Origin: Campylorhamphus procurvoides
Taxonomy: Eukaryota > Chordata > Aves > Passeriformes > Dendrocolaptidae
DNA length: 64,000 nucleotides
Direction of reading: 5' to 3'
Assembly: GCA_013396655.1 (NCBI GenBank)
Contig: WBMV01003351.1
Span: 372,001 to 436,000, forward strand
The position numbers were made by a program, and so were the translations under genes. Position 1 is the stretch's first letter; each line of letters begins with the position of its first letter. The notes below the pieces were generated by a model. It saw only the letters and a program-made list of their open reading frames with translations. It made no database searches and was not told where the DNA came from. Below, piece after piece: positions 36,522-50,560 of this stretch.

Positions 36522-39037
36522 CTGGCCATTCCTGCTCGACCCTCACCGAGAGTGGCTCTCTTCTTTCCTATCGGAACACGTCAAAATTATTTTTGAAGAA
36601 ACTTAAGAGGGATGAATGCAATACCTGCATACCTATCTACCCCTAATGCCTCCTTGATTAATTGAGCATATTGCATAAGGTGTTTAAATTTTGCTTTCCA
36701 GGCAGGAGAGAGACAAAGAATAACATAAATTCTTTGAAACTTTTAAGTAAAAATATTTATGAAATTATAGGACTTTAATTCCTACCTTACATGAAGATGT
36801 AAGTCTATGCCAATATTTCCTACATAGTTCATATTTCCCATATGAAATAAAATGTGAGTCTTTGCTGATGGCAGTCATTTCGTAATGACAGCTGACAGAA
36901 ATGTCAGAAGAGAAGTTAAAAAAGGACATAGTTTTAAATATCCCACACATTTATTGGCTAGATAAATTTGTAGTCTGGAAGAAGCCTAAGACATCAGCTA
37001 CTCTATAGTCCATCGCACATGTAATTATTATGTCAGTTTAATTTTTGATAGGTAATAAATAGTGGACAGTATATCTCTTGAAATATTTGCTTGAATGAGT
37101 TAGCAAACACAATACAGGAGGATTTTTATATGGGAAAAGCAGAAAACAGGAGTTTCAATCACTTATTAAATCTTTAGTTTTTCCAGAATTGCGTAAGAGT
37201 TTGAAAAGTATTCCAGAAAATATAATTGTCTTACCTTTTGAGTATTGCTGTTATACTCATATGGCTATTTGCATAGTAAGCTATTTATTCTCCATGAATA
37301 TCAATATCAATATTAATCATATAACTGCATTTGAAAAATATAGGCTTCCTTCTTGCTACTATTCTTGTAAAGGCAAATAATTTCCTTTGGATGATTAAGA
37401 AAGTGATTGTGCCTGCAAAGCAGATGCCTAAGGCTTTACCAGATATTAATTATACCATAGGAGAAGTTAAAAAATGTATTGTTTGCTGTTTCTAAACTCT
37501 CACTTCAAGGCAGTCACAGGATTTGTTCCATACGTTTTGCCTTTCAAAAATAGTATTCTTAGAAAATTCTCTAAAATCCCTCTTTCTAATGAACTCTTCT
37601 GCTATTTATGACATCAGTTTACCATTTTTATTTTGTGATTCTGGACAGAAGACTGTGATGTCACCAGAATAAGTAATTTCTTTTAGAGATACTGGAGGAA
37701 TGTGAGACCAGTTGTGGCTTTCCATTGACCTGGATTCAGATCTGTGTGTTGTGCCTCTGGGATGACTTCACTGCAGTCAACATTTCTGGCACTGTGTGCA
37801 TTCACATCACTAAATACCATGTGTTTTATTCCCCAGTGTGCAGGTGCCTTGTGCAGCAATGTACATCTGTGAAAAATGGGCAAATATAAAATTTTACATG
37901 TATTCACATCTTACCACATAAAAATTTTATGACTTAGCACTTACAGTGGATTTCACCTTGTTTGACTTTGGTCATGTGAAAATCCAACATCTATTTTAAT
38001 CTGATGATAGGGTAATGTATTCCAGGCTAAAATGGGTCTCTAATGCAGGTAAAATGGATAACTACCTGGAGGTATTTGTCTCTCTCCACTATATACAGCC
38101 TTGATGGTAAATTAAAAGCTCGGTCTTTAATCTTGCTTAAGTTTAAAGGCTGAAAGTTGGATGGCTTAACTTGTCATCACCATGTACTCAGTGTACATGG
38201 GCTGAATATGGATAACTTCATCCTGCAGGGTTTGTGAAACCTTTGAGTTAAAAACATTGGTTTTAAACATTCATCCTGTAATACACGACAGGTGCAATCG
38301 ATTATAGGCACAGCTGAGCCACCAGCACACCTGAGGTTTTTGATCCTTTTTTTAACAATGCTGATAGTCCAAATGTTACTGGAAGTTGGAGGTCACGCTA
38401 AACATTGTAAAGAATAAAACTTCAGCTGTTAATTTTTTTCAAATATCTATGTCACTAAGCTTGTTTTAAGCACATAGTCTTTATTATGCCAGACCGAAAA
38501 GTTGTTGGTGAGTCATAAACAGTTAAATACTTCTTAAGTTTTTTTAAAGAAAAGAGAAAATTGTCTGAACCTGTTTATATTTTGAAAATTAAATGTTATA
38601 ACATAGATACCCTGGAACAGAATAAGCCTTCCAGTAACAGAAGAATCTGCTAAAGTCATACTTGGAGATCTGTTTTCCCTCTCTGCCTTCGTAATTGTAA
38701 CTCCCTGGCCTTTGTAGCTCTGTAACACTAGGGAGCACACTTTCATCAGGAATTATGCTGTCTGCAGCATCAACAGAAACTGGGAGATAGTTCTGCACAT
38801 CAGCAGTTGGGCAGTGGGCCAACCCTTGCCCTGCTGCACAGAATGACAAGGCATGCGAAGACAGAGCTAATGGTAAACAATGACAGATCTGTCGAGAGTC
38901 TGATGGGATGCATCTCTTGTTTGTTCATGTACAGTACAGAAATCAGAGCTATTTTGTTCAGGGTGTGCCTAGATGCCTGTCTGAACTCTTCACCCTGCCT
39001 TTTACAAATCAGACTTAGCAGCGTAATAAAGGTGGTG

Positions 39038-39054
39038 TTTTTTTTTTTTTTTTT
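39038..39054. repeat. T17 homopolymer
   Basis: A run of 17 T residues following 'ggtggtg'. Confidence 0.9.
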
Positions 39055-39869
39055 GTGAGTGTGAAAGAATTACAGTAAGCTGAAAACTAGGACAAGCAAT
39101 TGTTAGAGAATGGAGAAAATATACTTGCTCTTTAATTTTATTTATTTTAAAAATGCCCTTGTTCTTCTTGACTGGTTAATAAAACATTACTGTGTATCTA
39201 TTGCCTCTAATAATCAAGATATTTGTCTATGGAATTAGAGGTGCATACAGGAACAAAGGAATTCTTTCTCTGGAATAGTTTTATATTAATTTTTACTAAT
39301 ATAATAATGAGTTACCATTTAAAATGCACTAAAGTATTGCTTCCTTTAAAAATTTCAAAGCAAATCTATTTCCTTATTAAATGAGTTTATCTGCTGATTT
39401 ATATTTCTATATAAGTCAAATGTGTGTATTTTGTATATTGTACCACTGTCTTTCAGGGAGTTTAAAGTCTAAATTACCTATTTTATACTCTTGAAAACTC
39501 TTATTTTGTTATGATGGTCACATTTGTTTTTCACTAGGTTCAGGAGTTATGATCAGGTTAACTTTAACTTGTGTAACTTAGATATGATCACACACAAAGA
39601 TGTCTGGAAATCTTCACCATTTATACTTTAGAAATCTTGTCCTCATCATAAAAAGGTATGTTGCATCAGACAGTGCTAGAAATAGCAAATCAAAAACCCC
39701 CAAAAGAACAACAAAGCCAAATACCCCAAAACCTTTCCCAGACCTTCACCAGAACAGCCACCCTGAATTAGATCTGTGTTTCATATAGCCTAATTCATTA
39801 TCTTCATGGAAAGGTTTAAGCTACATAAAAAGAACAGTTGATAGACCATCAGCTTGAATTCAAAACAAT

Positions 39870-39896
39870 ATTTCAGGTGTTTCAGGTATTTCAGGC
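39870..39896. repeat. Three tandem 9-bp units (NTTTCAGGY)
   Basis: Reads atttcaggt, gtttcaggt, atttcaggc. A minor local tandem repeat. Confidence 0.9.
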
Positions 39897-40511
39897 TATT
39901 GATTTTCTTTACGATAATTCTCTACTGTCCTATATTTATGCAATTTTTCCTGTTGCATTCTCTGTGCTGAAGTATGGTGGCCCAGAACCTTACTGACTTG
40001 TTCTTGTTGGTTTGTGCATGAAGAAGGCTGAAATATATAGAGCAATGGGTCTTTCTGTATCAGTTCTCCTGATCCTCCTGTCTTTGGGGTGGGGGGGCAT
40101 AGGCAAGTATTTCTGTTCTCTGGTAGAGAGCAACTCCGCTCCCAAAGCATTAAAGCAGACTACTTGAAAAGACTCTGTGTATGAAACAGCAGCTACCTAG
40201 TGCTAAGTAAAGAACTCCAGAGCTACCACATTCATTTAAAAGATTCTAGTTGAGAAATTCTGGTATTTAGGTGGGTAATAGAATATTTAATTTCCATCAG
40301 GAGAACTGTACTAAGTCAGGTTCTGTAGCTGTTACTTTGAGTAAAAGCTTGCCTGAAATGAAACTTATAAAGCATTATCCCACTTAAGATCAAGTTTGGG
40401 TTGCAATTCAAGAAGCTCGACACATAACCTGAAACACAATCAAGTGAAAATCTCAGACAACAGAGTGAAGAGATGTAAACCACTAACAACACAGGCCATA
40501 TTGCACCATCA

Positions 40512-40553
40512 ATTTTTAAGCAGAAGTTCCCATCGATTTCAGTGCTTAAAAAT
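40512..40553. repeat. Inverted repeat, 11-bp perfect arms
   Basis: atttttaagca (40512-40522) pairs with tgcttaaaaat (40543-40553) across a 20-nt spacer. Partial complementarity extends a few bases outward. Confidence 0.9.
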
Positions 40554-43500
40554 CAATGCATTCTCTGCAGAGCAATAGATTCAGATGAACAGTGATTATT
40601 TATCATAATGGCTTTTATCTGAGGATATCTCCCATTTCATAAATATATGCTTAGTATTCTTGTTTAATACTCTTGTCTGTTGTGATTTTCCTACTATTCT
40701 GTGAAGAAATAATTATCTGTCTTTGCAAAGTTTCCTCTGTTTTTATGCAAAGCTATAAGGAACTTATAAGGAGACATAATCTGTATGGATGAACTCTAGC
40801 CTGTGATGTTGCTGCTGTTGTTTGCTACTTGTGCAATCATACTGGCAGGAGATCACAGCTGCTCAATGTGGATTCATCATGGGAGGGTGTACTTGCACAC
40901 TCTATAAAAGCTAGATATTCATCAACAGCCTGAAAGGACTGAAGAGTTAAAAGACAAAAACAGTTGAGAGAGCTCAGCGTCCTGGTGAAAGGTCAGTGAC
41001 AGAGATTGATGCGACAATTGGAACCATAAAACCCTTTAAATTCAGTAAACTGTGCAGAATACAGCCAAGGTTCCCGCTTCCTCTTGAAAATATTTAGCTT
41101 CAAAACCCTAAGGTCTAATTACTCACACTGTTTATGAACAACACAGAAGACTGAATTCAAAAGGGCGCAGTGTTTTACTAGATAGTCTTCTAATTTCAGA
41201 ACTGTGCCAGATTTTTGCAGTTTAAAGACTTCCATGCTCTAAAACTCTTACATATTTCTCATACCAACAATTCTGTTAACTGATAGGACTATACATGTAA
41301 AACCAGAATTATGTATTTCCAGAATGCTCTGATCACTGTACACCTGATCCCATATATAATGAAAATTTAATTCAGTATCACAATTATTTCTTTTGAAAGT
41401 AAGCAATATAAAATTAATTTAAATAGTGTTTCATTTTTGCTTCATTTTCCAAAAGAAATCATCTAAAAATATGCTAACTCAAGTGTGTAATGTCTGGCTT
41501 GTAAAAGTTGTCTGTTTTGGAAGCTGAAAAAATTTTGCTGTTAAATAAGGGATATAAAAAACATTTAAATGCCTCTCACAAGGGAAAGGTTCTGCTGCCA
41601 CAGGCTTAGACCACATACAAACTTTTCTTTCACACAAAATAAGGAAGGGTTCCCAGCATAATTCTGAGTAAAATGAAATGTCTGCAGAAAGTGAATTTAA
41701 TGTAAGGTTATGAGAAAGTGCTGCATATTTTACTCAATAAAATAATAAAAATTCAAATTCATCATTGGTCAGCGAAAACCAGAAGTTGTGTTAATAACCA
41801 CTTAATTCTCAGGTTCCTATTTTAATTCTTGGCTTCAGAAACAAACAAACAGCCCGCTCATATTTTAGAAAGCTATTGTAATCACAAAATCAAATATACC
41901 ATTAGGAAAAAGAAAGTGTATTTCACCTGTCAGTTTTAGAAGTGGTTGCTAAATATAGAAGCATTCTCTCTGATCTCTTTTTTACTTTTCCATTATAGAA
42001 AAAGCCAGTTAGAACTCTATTTGGGTCATTCTGGTATACACAAATATTATCTATTGTATAAAAGCTACAGTGACTTTTATTGTTCATGTCTTCTCCTGAA
42101 ATCACTTAGCATTTTCTTTGCTGTAGAAACCTGTAATAAAATTGTTATAACAGGAAAGGCAAGTCACCTAGCAGTATAACCCACAGAAAAAATGAACACT
42201 TCAACACTTATTTTTTATGAGCTAGTAAACTTCATTGGATTTATATGACTGCCAAAACCTGACCTCCATTACTGTTGATCAGAGCTGAAATTTACTTCCA
42301 TAACATATTATATTGACCATTTTAGAGAAATAAAAGAAAACAGAAGAGACACAGAACCTACTTACTCTTATTATTAGATATATTTTTCCCAATCTGTGAG
42401 GCTTACCATTAACTCCTGCACTGGATAAACTGGAAAGTAAGTCTGTGTTCATGCTCTAAAGCCTCCCAATAACAATCTAGCAATTTCTAAATGGGGAAAT
42501 TATTATCAGATAAATAAGAAAAGGCAAGCTCCTTAATATAGCTAAATATAAAATGTGACCTACCCCCAAGTATTAGGAGCTGAGTTATGTTAGCTCTGAG
42601 TTCTGGTTTATAATAATAGCTACATTTATACTAGGTTTCTATTTTATGTAACAGTTTGACAATAGTCACTTTCACTATCTGATTATCTGAAATAAGTTTT
42701 ATCTGTTCTTTGATTCCCTTTATATTAGCTTCTTTGTAAAGTCTTAGTTATTCCACAAATATATTCTACACAATCACAATATTTGAATAGTTAGAATCCT
42801 ACAAATAAGGTCCCTTTATAATAGTGTAATTAAATTGAAAAAACCTGGTAGGTATAAATCATAATGATGAAAAATAATTTAAAATAGCTAATTATTTTTA
42901 TTTCCTTTTCCTTAGAGGACAGTAACCCTATATACTTATTATCTTGAGTCATAAGTGAGGTGAATAAAATGTATAAAAACTCAAGGTGTTGTTATAAACT
43001 TTGGTTGACTAATCTGTCTCTTTGGCCTCACCTTATAGTTGTTTTTCAGAGACTGATTATGAATTTCTGAAAAGCCAAGCACATATTGATTTCTACATGT
43101 ACTATGTAGGAAAGGGGTCTGAAAAATTATGTTAGTTTTATTGTAAAAGGAAAAGATAATTTAAATATAGTGATACTTTCTGTTAGGAATGACATTTTAG
43201 AGATCAGCATAGCAGTATGGAAGACAGAAGGAATTAAATCTGGCTATTGTCTGACTTTATTTAGATTGACTTTTAATTTACTTACAATTTTACATCTCCT
43301 CTTTGTTTACTTTATTTAGCTTTCTGACTTACAAGCTTTGCTTTTCCTGCTTGTTGATTTTATTTATTTTTATTTGTATTTTTTCACAGACAAAAGGTGG
43401 CATTATTGCACATTTCCTGGAAACACTGTAAACAGAACTATCAGAGTTTGGCATTAAATGCTAACTTTATTTACTAGGAGAAAGGTGGAATTTCACCATA

Positions 43501-44422
43501 AACTTCCAAGAATCGTAAGTCAAAACATGGAAATTGAGTTTAGTTTGAAAATCACAATTTTAGGAGAGGGGGGTGTTGTCCTCTGCACTGCTTTTTGCAC
43601 TTTTTACTCCCTCAGATATGTTCTAAAAATGTTCTGTTTGCAACAGTGGTTGGAGACATACTAACTTGGAAATTATTCTAGTGTAATTCAAAAATGTCAG
43701 TAGCTGGGCTGAAGAACAAACAGATGCCACGAGACATTTCTTAAAAGCTGTTATAGCTGCCAATTGAGTGGCAAGGAGACAGCTGTTCTGGAGCCTTTTA
43801 CTATGGGTGTGAAATGTACATTTGGCTACTGTCATCACTGACCACAACTAACCAAAATATACAAACATGAACTTTATGAACGTGTGCATTTTTCTTAATT
43901 TGATAGATTAGCTTGGCTAAGCATATGGTGAAGGTGGACAGAGGCCTTTTGAAAAGTTGTCAAACAGCTCAAGAAGGTCTTTTGATGATATATATCTTCC
44001 TAACTGTGCTCTAGGGGCAGCATCTTCAGGGTGCCTTGTGCTGTTAAGTCTGGGGGTAGTCTAGGCCTCTGATTTTTGAAATCAGTATTTTAAAAGAAGT
44101 GTACCAAGACTTAATAATATTTATTTGTATATTAAACATTCAATTCAGAAACATTTGGAACATTTCTTCAAAATTTCTTCACATTTAAATTGAAACACAT
44201 CCTAGGGGATCAAGTCTCAAAGAAAGACTGGTAAAGGTAGATTTACATTAGAGTGATAATATAGTGATATTAGAACTGATTTTGAAAATTTGAGATTCCC
44301 TCCCACTGCTGACTGCAATGATGCCAGTATATGTTATGTGGCTACCGAAGATTAGGGCTGTATCCTTGTTAGTGGAAGTTTGCTGACTGCAAACACTGTG
44401 TAGTTGGGAAAACAAACAAAAG

Positions 44423-44462
44423 CTTAATATTGTTTACACATCTTAATATTGTTAAAACACAT
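44423..44462. repeat. Tandem duplication of a ~20-bp unit
   Basis: 'cttaatattgtttacacat' is followed immediately by 'cttaatattgttaaaacacat'. Probably replication slippage. Confidence 0.85.
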
Positions 44463-47400
44463 CTGCATTTATGTGTTGAAACCTCCTTTGGCTTTGTAGG
44501 ATAACTGCAGATTCTCCCTCACTTAATGGACGAAATCATTAAAAAATGAGTTTTATAGAGAATAGCCCCTTTAACCATCCCTTTTGAGAACTCTCTGATT
44601 TGTCTGAATGTAGGATCTTTGCAGTTAAGCTCCAAGTGCCCCAATTTTTCTGTCATCTTAAGTTGAAGAAAAAAGGCCGCAATGATCAGTGTGTATTTAT
44701 GTTTCCCTCTATCTCTTCCCTCCTGAGACTACAGCAGGACTTGAACCATATCAAACAATCAAAACTACACACCAGCATGTGCTTCAACCACCCATATCTG
44801 CGGCATTGCTTGGGCAAGCGGTATATGAGGAAAATGGTTACAAGGTGAACTGTACTGGAAAGAAAGTTCATTTATCAATTGTTTATATTAAAACTGTGTG
44901 TAAGGAAATGCATCACTAGATTATATTTTTTTGCTGTTCTTTCCCCATGAAAGTAAATTAATACCTTAGTTTCCTAGTGGTAGTCATTATATTCTTTGCC
45001 TGGATGGTGTTTGTAGCAAGTTCTTTCTGAGCTTTTAGTTTTCTTCGTAATTCATGGGATGTAAACCACTCTTGAGTCACTAAAGTGAAATGAATTACTC
45101 AAGCAGACCTTCCTGGGAAGGATGATGCAAAAATTTCCTTTGTCCTAAGTAACAGAAGTATTGTTAAATACCTCTTTCCTCCACATAAAGGTACAATAGA
45201 GGTTCATTTCTATGTTTATTTTGCTTTTAACTTCCTCTACTTGAGCATTACAAAAGGTCTCCAGATAGTCTTTTAGATAACAACTGCATGCTTAGACATA
45301 GGTTTCAAAATGGGATTAATTATTCTGGAATGATGATGCTAACTATTGACTTGTGGAGAGAGAGAGATGTTGACTTTCACTCTGCCTGGCTCTCTATCTC
45401 TAGTAATTTTTCATCTAAAATTCAGTAGCTCTAAGTTACAAAGTAGGGGTCAAGGCAAAGGAAGTGGCAGCCAATCCACTGCATTATTCTATGCCTGTGA
45501 TCTGTCTTAGTCTCTTAGTCGTTTGAATGCACGTGATTGTTTCAGTGTTGAAATAGTGAGGAGAAATGTAACTTGATTTAACATTTTAACCAGAAGGGAT
45601 TGCTCTCTTCATCTGCTGCCTTGAAGTTCTTTGATGGTAACCAATGGTGATGACAAATTATATAATGAATGAAGGCACTGGGTGCTGGTGCTACTCACAA
45701 AACAGTTTGGAGACAGTTAAATCTGTGGGTTTAAATTTAGAATAGGCAAGCAATTTGCAATGAATTATTTATTGGGTTAAATTTTACCGACTTTTTTTTT
45801 CTGTTCGCCAGTTGTCCACAAACATATGGCAAAATTCGTGGATTTATTCATTACCTAGAAAATATTCATTTATTTCCTCAGTGAATAAATTCTTGGCCTG
45901 CAGATTGCTCATGAGCAGTTCATAGGGAATATTCAGAAGATGTACTGTGTGTGTTAGTTTCCACGTCTGCTTCGATATGCTGTGAATTAGCACTATTATT
46001 ATGACTAAAAGATCACACGAGCAGATGCTGTGCTGACAGCAATATTTCAGCTAGCCCTTTATTTAATTCTCGTCAGAACATAACGCAGTACCCTAACATT
46101 ACACTTCTGGAATTACCTGGAGCATATGATAGCTCTTATTAAATGAAGAATTGCTTTCAGTCTGGATTAGTTTAACAGTCTTGTTTACATCATGGCCCCA
46201 GCATTGTGTTGGCACAGCTGAGAGGACAGAGAATTGCAGTTTGGTCTGGAATCAACATTTAACAGCAGGATGTTATTACACCAATATTATCAGCAAAATC
46301 TATCTGTTTCAAAGCCTGCATAAAAGAAAAATGCATATTAATATTCTTGATTTACATTACTGTGCAAAGGCTTTCTGCTTCAGCTGAGGATTTTGGTTTG
46401 TTTATTTGCATTTTCTCATGTTTGCAACGTATAAGCATGTGTATTTTAAAGAGAATGTTTTTGGGATGGGAAAATCTATCATTAAAAATAATAAAAATTA
46501 ACTGGTACGTTCCTTGTTTGGAGAGCTGACAACATTTACACCAAGTCAGTAGTGTACAGTCCCCAGATGTTAAGGATCCCTCATGCTCCAGTGGAGATTG
46601 TCTGGTTTGAGGGGCTGAGGTAAGTAGTGATAACCACTTTAATAAGGTTCTTTGTAGAAGCCACTTTCATGCCCATGCTTTCCTGGCACCTACAAAGAAT
46701 ATTCTTCAACTTCCTCCTGTCCTCATTGTCTATAGACTGCAGCACTACTTCTCTGCAAGTCTCACTCAAGCAAAGGACTTTGTTGTTTTTCCTTAGCAGG
46801 TGTCTTCTCAGTTCCCCAGAGAATTAAGAGAAGTGGAGAAAATCTTTTGCTGTTTCAAGGGTATTTGTGTATACTCTTATTTCATGTTCAGATTTACACC
46901 ATCCAAAATCCACTTTCTGGGTGTTCACTTACGAGGTGTGACTTGTTCTGAATGTTTCTTGCACTGCAGTAATGCAATTGGATGTATAAATGAAAGATGT
47001 AATGTATCTGCAAAAATGTAAATCTGAAGAAGAGACAATCTTATTTTATAACTTTTGGCAACTCAGCACATGATAAAGTATCAAAAAACATATGATATGA
47101 AAATGAAATATGATATTCTTTAAATAAAGTGCCCTTTATCTCTAATGTAATATACTGCTTTTGAAATAAAGTGATGTCACTTGGATCCAAATACTTGGAT
47201 TGAATTTTATGAAACACGAAAAAAATTGGAAAATATCTGCTGAATCTCTGTCGCTGTTGTTGGGACGGACTCGATAAAAAGCAGGCGAAGATCCTGAATT
47301 GATAAAAGTGAAACTTCTTAACTCTCCATTCCTTTTAACCTCCTAACCTCCTTTTTTTTTCACACAACTATTTTTATGTATTTCCTAAGTGTACGTGCAC

Positions 47401-50400
47401 TAACGTTATTGGTGCTCATTACACACAAACAATCACCTATTGGCCACAAACTACTGTCTCTGTACAAACTTGTCCAAGGTTGTTATCTTCTGCTTCTCCT
47501 AAGTTCTCTCAGTCTCTGCAAGCTGTTTATATTTACGGGTACACAACAGTCTGGCCAAGGTAAAATTTTTCTTGCTCTGCCAAGAAATCCACAGACCTGG
47601 TACTGTTTCCCACAAATCTCTATGTCATAAGCTGTAGATGTAGGCATCTAATCTCCCAACGCTGATCATGCCTGAAAGTGCTGCCCTGCTCAAAGCTGAG
47701 TGTTCAGACACATCCCTTGCTTCAGTAGCAACCTTCAGGTTATTGATATAAGTAGCCTCTCTTTGCACTGAACATACACAATTAAACTCTAAGCATTATA
47801 TCTGAGCCACTTCTGCTCAAAAATACTGAAGAAGAATTATTTTGACTTTTGAGCAATGGTAGTGATTGCAATTGTTATCCCTAGAGAGGGAGACCTGGGT
47901 TCAGTGCTTTCTCAGTATGTGAAAGACCTAAACAGCAAGCTGCAAAACTGAGGAAGGACCCTCTATTGCTTCAGCTGAAGCTGCATTTTTGTGCAGTCCT
48001 TAATACAAGATTTACAAAAGGAGAATAAACAAACGGGTTTGTTTCCTAGTGGTCAGTATCTCTTAATGAGAAGTATCAAGTGTGAATTTGAAATTCATTA
48101 ATCCAACGTTATTCATGAACTGAGGATTCCTGATGCATTTGCTGAGTGTAACAAAAACCATTGCAAATGGTCAGTGTGATTCAAGCAAAAATGTGGAGGG
48201 AAATTGTTCTCCCTCAGAAACTTGGTGAGACATGAGCACTTAAAGCAGAAAAGAGAAATGAAGTTTCATTATACTGAGGGTTTGGTGTTCATGTTGCCTG
48301 GTTTAAGTACTTCTTGTCATACTTCTTGTCCCACTGCAAAGTGCCAGTTTTTCTCCTTCGTTGTACATGGAATGTGAGAATGTAAGAAATCCCTGAATTA
48401 CACTCCTGGGCTCACTGCCTAACACTGAATTGCTGCAAAGCTTTGTGCCAGGAAGCCTAATCCCATTTGGAATCTGACCCAAGTGATTCAATCTTATTAC
48501 ACCCAAAGGTATTGTGATAACTTTTATGGGAGATTTCTAATATTTGTGAAATAAATATGGGTAACGTGTGTGCTTTAGAAGAGTAAACGCTGAATAAAAA
48601 ATCCTCCAAATCACTATTATATTTCGGTCCTGAAATTACACCTGTAAGTGTAGTAGTGAGAAAACTCATTCACCACTAGAAAGTCCTATTCACATTTATC
48701 ATAAATAGGAATAACTATTTAACTCAATAAAGAACTGTTACTTGGTCTTAGCTGAACTCTTTCCACAAGTAAGAAATTGAGAATGCTTTCATCTCAAAAA
48801 TAAAACACTTTAAAATTGAGGACTGTAGACTCAAAGATAGTGGAAATATTTTTAGCTATATTTTTTTTACTTTATTTCAGTAATCACATTTGCTAAAATT
48901 AAATTTTTAGTCAATTTATATGATTTTTTGCATTGCCATCAGTTTAGCATCATTTAAGTTCTCAGAAATCCTGATTGTATTTGAAAAAATAAGACAACAC
49001 ATAGCTTCAGATATTTTGAAAATAGTCACTTGAAAATAGATTTAGCTATAGAATGATTACAGATTCCAATTTTTTGAAATTGCTGGATTTTATGATACAT
49101 GATTGAATTTTTCATTAGTTGATATCTCTAAGATAGATAGTGTATCATTAAAAAAATCTTGAAATAATTGAGGAAAATGAGATTTCAAGAATTTATTGGA
49201 TTAAAAACCTCTGGACAATATATAGAAATAAATATTGGTGTTTTTAACGGAAAGAGTCTGAGCATGAAAGGATCTCAGACATCATCCGAAGGAAGGTGAA
49301 ATATTTCGCCTACAGCAAAAAATGAAAATGCAGATTTTTTTTTTTATAACCTACCCAGTGCCCAAGATCCTCCATAACCTCTGTTTGACTTGTCACTTGG
49401 AATACAAATTTGTTCATAGATCATGACTGTCAGAGTGCCTTTTCTGCAACTGTATTAGTAATTAGCTATGCCTTGTTAGTGCTCAAGGCAAGTACATCTG
49501 TCACACTGAAATAAAGGGTTAGATTTTTAACCATTTTAGCTAACATTTTACCCTTTCAGCTTTGTAACATCAACAAAAATCCAAAGTATTGACAAGACTG
49601 TGTCAATGGCTTTTTAAAATGTCTACTCTTGATTAATTTGTTATTGAAAAAGAAAAAGTTGTAACTCTAAATGTTTAAAGATGTTTATTAAATACAGAGT
49701 AAAATGAGACTTTAGGGAGAAATGGGAGGAGACTGTGAGTTGGTTTTAGTTTAGGCTTTATCCTAAAGTCTATTGAACTTTTCTGTGACTTTCTGTGTGC
49801 TATCACATTCAATTGATTTTGATGTAGCCAAGATCAATCCTTTGTCACTTAATTGTATTATAGCTGTCTGTGTCTTTGAAAACAATTACAGAGCTATCTA
49901 TCAATCTAGCTGCACCAATAAAAATGACCTCGTATAATTATAACTAATAAAAAAATTAGTTTATGTACATTGATCATGGCTATCTTACCAAGAGTCTATA
50001 GTTTATTAAATAACCTCATGAACAAGATGGATTTCAAGTATAATGAGGTGGATCTCTGTTAGTATATGATATTATCAATCAAAAATTCAGCAGTTCAGGA
50101 ATCTTGCACTTAGGCAGGCACAGAACAAAAAAGAATGCTGAGCTGTTCTGGAGTAAGCTGGCCCACTGGTTGTCTCTGACATGTACCCTTTTTCAGTCTA
50201 ATAGAATCAAGGCTATTTAATTTACAGAAATTTAGAAGCAGGTTCCGACACACATGGGTTTGTAACATGCATGCTGTTAATTATTATAGCACAATCTCTT
50301 CTCTTGCCAAATGAGGAGTCCTCTCATGTCCTTTGCCAAAATTAATGGGCATAGATAGTGCATGAGATGCCAGATTACAGATTTGGTCTAACAAGGGAAT

Positions 50401-50560
50401 CCTCAATTAACTAGTTTTAGCCAATTTTTATACCTTGTTCTGCCTAAGTGTTGCCAGTTGGAAGGAGACAGCGTTTGGACATAGAGGGCAGACTAATGAA
50501 TTTATTAAACAGATTTTGGATGTGAGAAATTGTTTTTCAGTGGTATATGAAATCCAATAA

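Larger units (their letters stand above)
36230..36577 (+). mobile_element. Solo LTR (+), GC-rich, with promoter and polyadenylation motifs
   Basis: A compact block that is much more C-rich than its flanks and has LTR architecture. It contains two inverted CCAAT boxes (attgg at 36304-36308 and 36330-36334) and a C-rich upstream region. A TATATAA box lies at 36494-36500, AATAAA at 36516-36521, and a short R/U5-like part ends near 'tcggaaca' at 36577. No retroviral coding sequence flanks it, so it is probably a solo LTR. The exact left end and target-site duplication could not be fixed: the TG at 36208 or at 36231 are candidates. The 91-aa frame at 36331-36606 is not a gene. Good motif preservation suggests it is younger than the LTR at 11.9 kb. 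Confidence 0.72.
36578..50560. other. Long AT-rich stretch without recognised genes or interspersed repeats
   Basis: About 14 kb in which I recognise no CR1 or LTR and no exon with convincing splice sites. Small local repeats (39.04, 39.87, 40.5 and 44.4 kb) are listed separately. The absence of young repeats and some homeodomain/POU-like motifs near 45.8-46.5 kb would fit intronic or intergenic regulatory DNA, but that is only a suggestion. Confidence 0.5.

Noticed and set aside
37683..37907. Possible old amniote SINE or MIR-like repeat
   Set aside because: Only vague resemblance such as 'gacttcactgcagtcaaca'; no tRNA-like promoter boxes or tail could be established.
40903..40910. Perfect TATAAAAG box as a gene promoter
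   Set aside because: No downstream open frame, CpG-rich region or LTR context. A single TATA motif is expected by chance in 64 kb of AT-rich DNA.
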